A DNA stretch of 10,845 nt, taken from positions 1-10,845 of the forward strand of contig JBAXQP010000067.1 of assembly GCA_037131655.1 (NCBI GenBank), given 5' to 3'. Source of the DNA: a bacterium (GTDB taxonomy: Bacteria > Armatimonadota > Fimbriimonadia > Fimbriimonadales > JBAXQP01). Below the pieces are notes generated by a model. It had not been told where the DNA came from and did not search any database. It worked only from the letters and a program-made list of their open reading frames with translations. Both the position numbers and the translations under genes were made by a program. Positions 1 to 7,086 of this stretch are shown piece after piece (within the stretch, counting starts at the first letter, position 1; the number at the start of each line of letters is the position of its first letter).

Positions 1-8
1 GAATTTTG

Positions 9-18
9 TTGTATACAA
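9..18. promoter_or_regulatory. 10-bp palindrome resembling a GntR-type operator
   Basis: TTGTATACAA is a perfect 10-bp palindrome. It fits the TNGT-NN-ACNA shape of operators bound by FCD-type GntR regulators. A perfect 10-bp palindrome is expected by chance several times in a window this size, and no regulator gene is visible here, so this is only a candidate site. It could control something left of the window edge. Confidence 0.15.
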
Positions 19-42
19 TATTAGTGTGTAAATCATACAAAA

Positions 43-81
43 GTGTCTTTGCGAGGATGATTGTGCCGAAGCAACCTCCTC
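43..81. repeat. Decayed copy of a dispersed TTGCGAGG...CGAAGCAA hairpin repeat
   Basis: The stretch has the two characteristic ends of a repeat seen in intergenic DNA of many bacteria: TTTGCGAGG on the left and CCGAAGCAACCTC on the right. Its ends are imperfectly self-complementary (GAGG paired with CCTC, with further partial pairing inward), so it could fold as a hairpin. The centre is short and mismatched compared with the well-formed versions remembered from other genomes, which suggests a degenerate copy. Identification is by motif memory only. Confidence 0.4.
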
Positions 82-118
82 CATTACCTTCCAGGCTGGT
101 TCCACGCCTAGACTACTA

Positions 119-268
119 ATGAACACCCCGATGGGGTACAGGGTGCTCTGGCCACTATCCCTAAGTAGGGCTGACACTATTGAGGTTCTGCTGCCTGATA
201 AGCAAGAAAGCTATATTAGCGAATTCAGCCCCGATTTGGTCATTAAATCACTACGCGAACTGCTCTAA
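119..268 (+). CDS. Unrecognised short ORF or 3' remnant of a gene (49 aa)
   Basis: An open frame runs from an in-frame stop at 29-31 to TAA at 266-268. The first ATG is at 119 and gives 49 residues ending FSPDLVIKSLRELL. No Shine-Dalgarno sequence precedes the ATG at 119 or the one at 131. The 5' part of the frame overlaps the hairpin repeat, so the reading there is probably not coding. The C-terminal half looks protein-like (hydrophobic/charged alternation, LLPDKQESYISEF) but matches no family I recognise. It may be the tail of a gene truncated by rearrangement, or chance. The rest of 1-373 holds only the repeat, a short palindrome and the ribosome binding site of the next gene; no convincing promoter was found. 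Confidence 0.2.
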   Translation: MNTPMGYRVLWPLSLSRADTIEVLLPDKQESYISEFSPDLVIKSLRELL

Positions 269-373
269 ATTAGCCTTTAATTAGGCGAAGGCGGTATAGT
301 AGTATTTAAGTTCACAAGCCCATGGTTTTGATATTTATCATTAGGCATTACGGCCACTATTAGGAGGAAATGG

Positions 374-1384
374 ATGGAAGCATTAACTATTAGTTTTACA
401 GGAAAAGATCAAGTTGAACTCCGTATGACGGAGATAGAAGAACTGACACCAAATCACGTCTTAGTTCAAGCCACAAAAACGCTCATCAGCACTGGAACGG
501 AAGGGATCGTTCTAAGCCGTCTTTTCGAGCCAGGAACACACTGGGATGGATGGGTGCATTACCCATTTGACGCCGGTTATTCCATGATTGGACGCATCAT
601 CAAAGTTGCCGATGATGTCACTAACTTTAAAGTAGGCGACCGTGTCGCTTTGCGCCAAAATCATAAGCAATACGCTGTAGCAAATGCCGGCAATTTAATT
701 CGAGTTCCTGATAACGTTCCTGATGAGGACGCTTCTTGGTTTGCGCTTGCTAAAATCGCGCAAAATGGGGTTAGACGCGCACAACACAAGCTCGGCGATG
801 CAGTCGCAATAGTCGGTCTTGGCCCCCTTGGGCAACTTGTTACTCAATATGTTCGATTAATGGGCGCTCGCGAAATTATCGCCATCGATCCCGCCGAAAA
901 ACGACTTGAACTTGCCAAAGCTCATGGCGCAACAGCAATACTTCCGATGACCGTTCAGGACGCCAAAGAGCAAGTGATGCAGCTCACTGATGGAAGAGGC
1001 CCCGACGTGATCTATGATGTCACCGGCCATCCGGCAGTCTTCCAATGTGCCCTTGGCCTGCTACCACAGTTCGGCAAGTTGCTCCTATTGGGCGACACCG
1101 GCAAACCATCCGAGCAGCGATTGACTTATGACGTAGTCGTTAAAGGACTCTCGATTATCGGAGCGCATGACGGCAACCCACCTGGGGAATCAACTCCTTA
1201 TGAATTCTGGAGCACCAACAAGATCATCAAGCTTTTCTTTACCTATTTGGAACGCGGGGATATGTTTACTGCTGACTTGATCACCCACCGTTTCTCACCC
1301 GAAGATGCTGTGGAAGCTTATCGCCTTATTCGAGAAGATCGTTCCTCAGCCATGGGCGTCGTTTTCGACTGGACCCGCATTTAA
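374..1384 (+). CDS. Zinc-independent medium-chain (MDR) alcohol dehydrogenase-like oxidoreductase
   Basis: This is a 336-residue soluble MDR-family protein with an N-terminal GroES-like domain (about 1-125) and a Rossmann domain (about 140-280). GLGPLG at 148-153 is the GxGxxG nucleotide-binding turn, and Asp172 (IIAIDP) at the end of the second strand favours NAD(H) over NADP(H). The position that holds the catalytic zinc-binding Cys in classical alcohol dehydrogenases reads LISTGTE (37-43), and the structural-zinc four-Cys loop is absent. It therefore resembles the STGTE/SPGTE branch that acts on sugars, cyclitols or sugar-derived metabolites; the substrate cannot be told. The start is ATG 374, with GGAGG at 363-367 and a 6-nt spacer; the ATG at 370 is out of frame. 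A strong terminator follows, so the gene is probably the end of, or a complete, transcription unit. Family call is firm; exact reaction unknown. Confidence 0.9.
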   Translation: MEALTISFTGKDQVELRMTEIEELTPNHVLVQATKTLISTGTEGIVLSRLFEPGTHWDGWVHYPFDAGYSMIGRIIKVADDVTNFKVGDRVALRQNHKQYAVANAGNLIRVPDNVPDEDASWFALAKIAQNGVRRAQHKLGDAVAIVGLGPLGQLVTQYVRLMGAREIIAIDPAEKRLELAKAHGATAILPMTVQDAKEQVMQLTDGRGPDVIYDVTGHPAVFQCALGLLPQFGKLLLLGDTGKPSEQRLTYDVVVKGLSIIGAHDGNPPGESTPYEFWSTNKIIKLFFTYLERGDMFTADLITHRFSPEDAVEAYRLIREDRSSAMGVVFDWTRI

Positions 1385-1395
1385 GCACTCAGTTC

Positions 1396-1430
1396 AATAC
1401 CCCCACTGCTTGAAGTGGGGGTATTTTTTA
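1396..1430 (+). terminator. Rho-independent terminator after the MDR gene
   Basis: A perfect 12-bp stem (AATACCCCCACT at 1396-1407 and AGTGGGGGTATT at 1414-1425) closes a 6-nt loop and runs into six consecutive T residues (1424-1429). It lies 11 nt after the stop codon of the dehydrogenase and isolates it from the efflux cluster downstream. Confidence 0.95.
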
Positions 1431-1466
1431 TGCTAGGTTGGGATTATTCACAATTAATTAGCAATT

Positions 1467-1492
1467 CGAAACATTCAGTGAGTAATATTTCG
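1467..1492. promoter_or_regulatory. 26-bp imperfect dyad, candidate operator/promoter of the efflux cluster
   Basis: CGAAACATT (1467-1475) and AATATTTCG (1484-1492) are inverted repeats matching at 8 of 9 positions around an 8-nt spacer. TAATAT at 1483-1488, inside the right arm, is a plausible -10 hexamer; the only -35 candidate, TTAGCA at 1458-1463, is poor and 19 nt away. A dyad over a -10 box, 22 nt before the first gene of a metal-efflux cluster, suggests a repressor or metal-responsive activator site. The regulator is not in the window and its family cannot be inferred. Confidence 0.35.
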
Positions 1493-1513
1493 TAAAGTAA
1501 GTAGTACATTGAG

Positions 1514-1966
1514 ATGACTATGAGAAAATCGCGTATAAAATCTTGGCTTGCATTATCGATAGCGTTCACCTTTGGACTGCTGTCGGTAGCAATACCTCGA
1601 ATCGAATGTCGATGCGAGGGAGGTCAAGGTCATCAAATGGATGCCACCCCACAAGCATCATCTTGTGCAATACACTCACCCAAACCTGCCATCCATTCAT
1701 GCTGCGAAAAAGTCGGTCCGCAAACTATCGCTCATAGTTTTCTCTCAAGCAAGCATCAGTGCAGCCGCGCAATCGTTCCCCTATTATCATCACAAGCAAT
1801 TTCAAGCAGTTCGCTTTCAGTTAAAGTTGTTACGAATAACTTAGTTATACCAATAGCGTTTGATTTCCAGCTTGCAAATACTCCATTTTTCTTCTCTGAT
1901 ATCCAACCCATTAGTGAATCACCTCCTTCGGACTCGAACAGCAGCCGTGCGCCTCCTGCCTGTTAA
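1514..1966 (+). CDS. Small exported Cys/His-rich protein leading the efflux cluster
   Basis: This 150-residue protein has a basic N-terminus (MTMRKSRIKS) followed by a hydrophobic stretch at about 11-28, a signal peptide or single membrane anchor. The mature part is rich in possible metal ligands: Cys32, Cys34, Cys51, Cys63, Cys64, Cys83 and the C-terminal Cys150, with His40, His54, His61, His74 and His81 interspersed. The segment 30-83 therefore looks like a metal-binding or disulfide-bonded periplasmic module. The tail is Ser/Pro-rich and ends SSRAPPAC. Short exported proteins with Cys/His and an RxPP-like C-terminus (for example DUF2946-type) are often found next to metal-efflux genes, but membership here is a guess. 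Neither ATG at 1514 nor 1520 has a good Shine-Dalgarno sequence. It precedes the RND adaptor by 91 nt and is probably cotranscribed. A role in capturing or sensing the exported metal is inferred. Confidence 0.7.
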   Translation: MTMRKSRIKSWLALSIAFTFGLLSVAIPRIECRCEGGQGHQMDATPQASSCAIHSPKPAIHSCCEKVGPQTIAHSFLSSKHQCSRAIVPLLSSQAISSSSLSVKVVTNNLVIPIAFDFQLANTPFFFSDIQPISESPPSDSNSSRAPPAC

Positions 1967-1983
1967 GCTCATTTAAGGCTTCT

Positions 1984-2004
1984 GTTTTGAGTTCAAAACT
2001 TTTT
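1984..2004 (+). terminator. Weak hairpin with T-run between the Cys/His gene and the adaptor
   Basis: GTTTTGA (1984-1990) and TCAAAAC (1993-1999) form a perfect 16-bp dyad, or a 6-bp hairpin with a 4-nt loop, followed directly by TTTTT. The stem is AT-rich and weak, so complete termination is unlikely. Partial attenuation, or a protein-binding palindrome, would be consistent with different levels of the first gene and the pump. Confidence 0.3.
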
Positions 2005-2046
2005 CAGGAGCATGATTGCACGTCAGGTTTCCGATAATAGCTTAGC

Positions 2047-2051
2047 AGGAG
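2047..2051 (+). promoter_or_regulatory. Ribosome binding site that fixes a TTG start for the adaptor
   Basis: AGGAG lies 6 nt before TTG 2058. The TTG is followed by a short basic segment and a membrane helix (KQLFGFIRHH, then LPTLLIILIALIAV), the expected N-terminus, so TTG is the likely start. Confidence 0.75.
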
Positions 2052-2057
2052 AAAAAG

Positions 2058-3776
2058 TTGAAACAATTATTTGGTTTCATAAGACATCATTTACCGACAC
2101 TACTTATAATTCTCATCGCTTTGATCGCAGTGAAGTTGGCAGTCGGTAAATACAGAGCGCCTGGCTCGGTAACTCCCCTCGAGTCACAGGCGATGGACAT
2201 GAGCGTTATGAACGCTCCAGTGGGAACACTTCCGGTCCAACTGGAAGAGGTGGCGCTAAAACGATTTTCAAGCGGTGTAACCTACACAGGTTCAGTAGTT
2301 GCGCTCAACACCGAAGAGATAGTCGCTAGAGTGGCAGGGCGTATCGTAGAGATTACAGTTTATCCAGGCCAAAAGGTCAAAGCCGGTCAACTGGTGGCTC
2401 TTCTTGATTCAAGCGAACTTCAATCACGTGTAAATGAATCTTTACAAGCAGCAAGCGCCGCCAATGCGGATGTGAATGTTGCGCTACGCGAGCTACCACA
2501 AGCGGAAGCGAGGATTGATGAAGCCCGCGCTCGTCAACGCGGAGCTGATGCTTCTGTCGAGGATGCTAAAGCGCAAGTCGAAGCAGCAAAGCAGGAAAAA
2601 GCACAAGCTCAATCGGAACTAGCGGATGCTCAAGCCACCGTAGCCAGCGCCCAAGCGGATGCCGAATATGCCCAAGCACAACTATCCCGCAGCGAACAAC
2701 TTTACAAACAAGGCGCCATCGCTTTGCGCGATTTACAACTCACTCAAGCACAAGCCAAAGCTGCGACCAGCAAAGTAGCGCAGACCAATGCCCAAGTAAC
2801 GAAAGCTTACGCCGGAATTCGAAGATCCGATGCGCTTATCACTGCCGCACAGTCAAAAATAGCCCAAGCAAGAGCCGAGCAACGCGCTACTACTGCAGGA
2901 TTGCGAGTAGCTATAAGCGATAAAGCGCAGGCACAAGCACAGGTTACCAAAGTTAATGCTCAAGCCAATCAAGCGCGCGCCCAGGAACAAACCGCATCGG
3001 TAGTTCTTGGCTACACTCGCCTTGTCGCTTCTCAATCGGGTATCGTTTCTGAACGATTAGTCAGTCCCGGCACTCTCGTTCAACCAGGCCAAACTATCCT
3101 ACGCATCCAAAGTATTGACCAAGTTCGAATTCAAGCCAATGTAGCTGAAGCTGATCTTGGTGGGATACGTAAAGGTACTTTGGTTAGTATATCAACCCCT
3201 AGCGCATCAAAAATTGCTCCCTTACAAGCCCGTGTAACCAGTGTCTTCCCTGCCGCCAATGCTGAAAGCCGAACCTTTACTGTCGAGGCATTAGTTCCCA
3301 ATCCGAATAGCCGCTTCCAGCCAGGGCAGTATGTGTCGATGAGCTTCGATACGGGCGGAGTAAATAATGCTTTTTCTGTTCCCAACCAAGCTCTTTACAA
3401 AGCAGCAGATGGCAGTTCCTATGTTTGGATACTTGCCGATAATCCAAACGCTAAAGGGAAGGTTATCTACACCTGTACAATGCATCCCGAAATCGAACAA
3501 GATAAGCCCGGCGATTGCCCAAAATGCGGCATGGCTCTCGTCCCCAAGTCCAAATCAGGCAGTTACATCGCTAAACGGCAAACCGTCACTCCTGGGCCAT
3601 CTAACGACACCCGCACGCTCATTCAACAGGGGCTTAGAGCTGGAATAAAAGTGATCGTTAGCCAAAATCAATCCCTTAATGAAGGAATCCCTGTCCAGCC
3701 TGTAGAATCAGGTAAGGCACCTGAGACCCATGCGCCACCTGCCGATAACAACATGCAGAATATGCCTGGGATGTAA
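2058..3776 (+). CDS. RND efflux periplasmic adaptor (membrane fusion protein) with internal heavy-metal-binding domain
   Basis: At 572 residues this adaptor is longer than AcrA or CusB (about 400). It bridges an RND permease to an outer-membrane channel. In order: cytoplasmic N-terminus, membrane anchor (about 12-29), Met-containing linker (MDMSVMN, 46-52), first lipoyl half (about 75-117), a very long Ala/Gln-rich coiled-coil hairpin (about 118-318), second lipoyl half (SGIVSERLVSPGTLVQPGQ, 327-345), beta-barrel (about 355-430) and membrane-proximal domain (from about 438). The hairpin turn at 211-225 (RSEQLYKQGAIALRD) keeps the Arg and Leu of the TolC-docking motif but has Ala222 where Ser is usual. 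A heavy-metal-binding domain (YTCTMHPE at 471-478, CPKCGM at 487-492) is inserted inside the membrane-proximal domain, whose sequence resumes at about 503. The C-terminus is Met-rich (NNMQNMPGM). Cu, Ag or another soft metal is the inferred substrate. It starts 12 bp upstream of, and is coupled to, the permease gene. Confidence 0.92.
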   Translation: MKQLFGFIRHHLPTLLIILIALIAVKLAVGKYRAPGSVTPLESQAMDMSVMNAPVGTLPVQLEEVALKRFSSGVTYTGSVVALNTEEIVARVAGRIVEITVYPGQKVKAGQLVALLDSSELQSRVNESLQAASAANADVNVALRELPQAEARIDEARARQRGADASVEDAKAQVEAAKQEKAQAQSELADAQATVASAQADAEYAQAQLSRSEQLYKQGAIALRDLQLTQAQAKAATSKVAQTNAQVTKAYAGIRRSDALITAAQSKIAQARAEQRATTAGLRVAISDKAQAQAQVTKVNAQANQARAQEQTASVVLGYTRLVASQSGIVSERLVSPGTLVQPGQTILRIQSIDQVRIQANVAEADLGGIRKGTLVSISTPSASKIAPLQARVTSVFPAANAESRTFTVEALVPNPNSRFQPGQYVSMSFDTGGVNNAFSVPNQALYKAADGSSYVWILADNPNAKGKVIYTCTMHPEIEQDKPGDCPKCGMALVPKSKSGSYIAKRQTVTPGPSNDTRTLIQQGLRAGIKVIVSQNQSLNEGIPVQPVESGKAPETHAPPADNNMQNMPGM

Positions 3777-3788
3777 GGGAGTCGTGCG

Positions 3789-6700
3789 ATGAGCTTCAAT
3801 AAAAAGGAAAGTCCTGAGCAGTCGGATGGACCTGGAAAATTCAATATTGTCCAGATGAGCATCGATCACCCCTACCCCGTGGTCGCATTTTATCTGGGAG
3901 TAATTATTCTGGCGATTTTGGTTATCGGCTTTACGATGCCTCGCCGTATGATGCCTTACGTTCAAAGCCCAACAATCGGCATAGTGAGCATGATGCCGGG
4001 CCTATCTTCTCAGGAGATGGAAACCTACTTCTCCAAGCCAATCGAAGAACGCATGGTGAACGTGCAGAATGTTCGATATGTGCGTTCGACTTCGCAGGAC
4101 GGTTTTAGCATCGTCTCGCTTGAATTCCCCTACGGAACCAATATGGACCAAACCCTTGTCCAGGTTCAATCGCTTATGAATGTGGTTCAAGCCGACCTAC
4201 CGATTACAGGAGCGAACGTTAAACCTTCCTGGGTATTGCTTATCGACCCCTTGAACCTTCCGGTGCTTTCACTCAGTCTGACTGGCGATGAGCGTTGGGA
4301 CCTTGCCCGACTTCGCGAATTGGCCGATAACGAAATCACAAACCGCCTGAAGATGACCAGCGGACAGATATATACGGTCTCCCCATTCGGCGGTTATCGT
4401 AGACAGCTTCAAGTTATTGTCGACCGTCAAAAGCTGGCAGCTTATAATTTATCTATTCTCCAAGTTCGTGATGCCCTCGACAAGCAAAATGTTGCCAAAC
4501 CTGCAGGTGTTTTGACTAATGGGGACAATGAAATCACTTTAAGAGTCGACGACCTTGCCAAAAACGCTTCGATGGTCGCTGAGTATCCTATCGCCTCAAT
4601 AAATAGTAAAACGGTATATGTAAAGGACGTTGCTCGGGTCGAAGATTCGGTCTATGAGCCGCGCTCGGGTTATCATCACTTTGATCGAGGCAAAACGGAA
4701 ACAGGGATTGAATTAAATATCCTACAAAATCCAGGCGCCAGTTCCCCCGAAGTGATTACCAACGTCAAAGATGAGTTAAATCGCCTCGAACGTGATTACC
4801 CCGGCATTAAGTTCAAAACCGCTTATGACAACAGTACCTTTGTCCATATCCTAATGAAGAATATGTTCGAAGAACTAGGGTTAGCTATACTGCTCACGAC
4901 TCTTGTAGTTCTCCTTTTCTTAGGAAGTTATCGAGCGACACTAATCGCGATGGTGGATATCCCCGTTTCGCTTGCGATGGCAATTCTTGTCATGGTTCCG
5001 TTTGGGTATTCGCTGAATTCATCTACTTTAATCGGTCTACTGCTGGCAATCGGCCGTTTAGTTGATGACGCAATTATCGATGTTCACAGTGTTCAACGAC
5101 ATTTGGCGATGGGAAAAAGCCCGCGTGAGGCAACTATCACAGGAATTACAGAAGTCCGTCGTTCGGTAGCAGCTTCAACGGCGATGCTAATTCTTGCTCT
5201 TCTGCCGTTAGTTTTCTGCGGCGGTATCGTGCAACTTATGTTTGAAGGGCTAGTCTGGCCGATTATTTTCGCCCTGATTGCATCCTACATCGAATCGCTA
5301 ACTCTAACGAGCGTAATGTGCGCTAACTTTCTTAAGCAGGAAGCCCGCGAAGAACGTCGCGATTGGGTTTCACAACATATTTTATTCCCAATTCAGGACT
5401 GGCTTAAAAAACTCGAGCATGGCTATTCGCGATTGATTGGCTGGATGCTTAAGAATAGGTTCAGCAACCTATCGCGTATCGCCATTACGATTATAATTGG
5501 CTTCGGGTTTTATTATTTTATTGGTTCCGAAATGATGCCGCTCGCGGATGTTGGGCAGGCCTATATGCAGCTTGAGATGCAGCCGGGAACCTCTTATGCC
5601 GCCACAGAACGTGCCGTAACAAAAGTTGAAGGCATTATGGCCAAGTACCCTGAAATTGAAAACGCTTCTATCGAAATTGGCTTCGAAGGCGGACCAGGGA
5701 TGACAGGAGGCGCGTATTTCACCGGTTACGCGATGGGACAAGTGAACGGGGCTATGGCTATGATTACTCTTAGTGACAAAGATGAGCGTAAACGAGATAT
5801 TTGGCAAGTTATCGATGGCGTTCAAAAGGAAGCCATGGCAACTATTCCCGGAATCAGGCGGCTTCAAATCAAGGAAATGGGCGCGGACGTGATGGCAACC
5901 AGCCAGGCGCCGATCACGCTGTTGGTTAGAGGGCCTGACCTAAATATCGTCTCACAATTAGCCGAACAAGTGGCCGACATTGGGCGAAAACAAGTTCCCG
6001 ACCTTTATCAAATTGGAACAAGCTGGAGTATGAACAAGCCTACTGACCTCGTACGGATCGACCCGCGACGAGCGTTAGAAATTGGTCTTACCCCATCAGA
6101 GGTGGCCGACCAACTATACTACGCCACCCGCGGCGGATATACCAATGAATTCTATCGCTTGGAAAACAAACGGCAAACCACGATGCTTGTACGCTATGAT
6201 AAATCTCAGCGTGCGACCCAGTCTGATCTTGAAACGGCGATGATTTCCGGCATGAACGGTAAGCTCGTACCCCTCAAGTCAATTGCGACCATCGAAAACA
6301 CTTCTTCCCCGTCGCTTATCGAACATGATAGTATGCAACGGGTCTCTAGCGTGACCGGTTTCTACCGAAAAGATGGGCGCCCATCGATGGATGTAGCGAT
6401 GGACTTAATGATGCGCGCACAAAGTCAGTTAAACTGGCCGCAGGGTTATAAACTCGAAGTACGCGGCGATATGACGCAAATGATGGACAGCTTCCGCCGC
6501 CTGCTGATTGGCCTCGAAATTGCCCTCATATTCATTCTATTAATACTTGTCGCTCAGTTCAGAGGATTCTTGCAGCCGCTTCAAATGTTCTTCAGTATTC
6601 CCCTTGAGCTTTCGGGCGTATTCTTCCTGCTCTGGCTTCACCATCAGGCCTTTTCGTCTGTATCGATCATGGCGATAATCGTGCTGAGCGGGATGGATAT

Positions 6701-7055
6701 CACAACCGCTATTTTATTAATTGACCGCATCGCACATTATCGATCTAAAGGAATACCACGCAATCAAGCCATTCGCCAAGCATGCCCTGAACGACTGAGG
6801 CCAATCTTGATGACCAGCCTAATCACAATCGTTACAATGGTTCCGGTTGCTTTCTTCCCAAGGACTGGAATCGATGCTTATTCACCATTAGGGACCGTCG
6901 TGATCGGCGGGCTAATCATCGGAACTGCGCTCAGCTTGTTGGATATTCCGATTATGCACAGCATTGTGGATGATGCCGCTCGATTGTGGGAAGTTAAAGT
7001 TCGGGGACGCTCTGTCTCTTCCCTTCCACCTATCGATTCAGAGGAAGAAGAATAG
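3789..7055 (+). CDS. RND-family inner-membrane efflux permease
   Basis: This 1088-residue protein has the full RND layout: TM1 (about 31-50), first porter region, TM2-TM6 (about 361-505), TM7 (about 560-578), second porter region, TM8-TM12 (about 905-1058) and an acidic tail. It exports substrate by proton antiport. TM4 reads GRLVDDAIIDVHSV: Asp426 and Asp427 are the proton-relay pair and Asp431 is an extra acidic residue. TM10 reads GMDITTAILLID, so the AcrB Lys940 position is Thr and Asp970 sits two residues after the Gly. Met residues cluster in the second porter region (582, 583, 593, 597, 638, 649, 656, 658), compatible with soft-metal handling, although the TM4 double Asp is more like the drug-efflux (HAE) branch than CusA. 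The start is ATG 3789 with GGGAG at 3777-3781, 12 nt after the adaptor stop. Pairing with the metal-binding adaptor favours metal export; no outer-membrane partner gene follows. RND identity is certain, substrate class inferred. Confidence 0.95.
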   Translation: MSFNKKESPEQSDGPGKFNIVQMSIDHPYPVVAFYLGVIILAILVIGFTMPRRMMPYVQSPTIGIVSMMPGLSSQEMETYFSKPIEERMVNVQNVRYVRSTSQDGFSIVSLEFPYGTNMDQTLVQVQSLMNVVQADLPITGANVKPSWVLLIDPLNLPVLSLSLTGDERWDLARLRELADNEITNRLKMTSGQIYTVSPFGGYRRQLQVIVDRQKLAAYNLSILQVRDALDKQNVAKPAGVLTNGDNEITLRVDDLAKNASMVAEYPIASINSKTVYVKDVARVEDSVYEPRSGYHHFDRGKTETGIELNILQNPGASSPEVITNVKDELNRLERDYPGIKFKTAYDNSTFVHILMKNMFEELGLAILLTTLVVLLFLGSYRATLIAMVDIPVSLAMAILVMVPFGYSLNSSTLIGLLLAIGRLVDDAIIDVHSVQRHLAMGKSPREATITGITEVRRSVAASTAMLILALLPLVFCGGIVQLMFEGLVWPIIFALIASYIESLTLTSVMCANFLKQEAREERRDWVSQHILFPIQDWLKKLEHGYSRLIGWMLKNRFSNLSRIAITIIIGFGFYYFIGSEMMPLADVGQAYMQLEMQPGTSYAATERAVTKVEGIMAKYPEIENASIEIGFEGGPGMTGGAYFTGYAMGQVNGAMAMITLSDKDERKRDIWQVIDGVQKEAMATIPGIRRLQIKEMGADVMATSQAPITLLVRGPDLNIVSQLAEQVADIGRKQVPDLYQIGTSWSMNKPTDLVRIDPRRALEIGLTPSEVADQLYYATRGGYTNEFYRLENKRQTTMLVRYDKSQRATQSDLETAMISGMNGKLVPLKSIATIENTSSPSLIEHDSMQRVSSVTGFYRKDGRPSMDVAMDLMMRAQSQLNWPQGYKLEVRGDMTQMMDSFRRLLIGLEIALIFILLILVAQFRGFLQPLQMFFSIPLELSGVFFLLWLHHQAFSSVSIMAIIVLSGMDITTAILLIDRIAHYRSKGIPRNQAIRQACPERLRPILMTSLITIVTMVPVAFFPRTGIDAYSPLGTVVIGGLIIGTALSLLDIPIMHSIVDDAARLWEVKVRGRSVSSLPPIDSEEEE

Positions 7056-7086
7056 AGTTTGATATTAATTATCACAAGCTATTGCG

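Noticed and set aside
2012..2146. Short + strand ORF beginning ATG 2012 after CAGGAG and overlapping the adaptor start
   Set aside because: The ribosome binding motif is only one base from the ATG, and most of the frame overlaps the adaptor in another frame.
2409..3011. Tandem DNA repeat in the adaptor gene
   Set aside because: The protein is repetitive in heptads, but no exact or near-exact DNA repeat unit could be delineated by eye; it is better described as coiled coil.
5469..5867. 132-codon minus strand frame inside the permease gene
   Set aside because: Antisense shadow of a well-supported RND permease.
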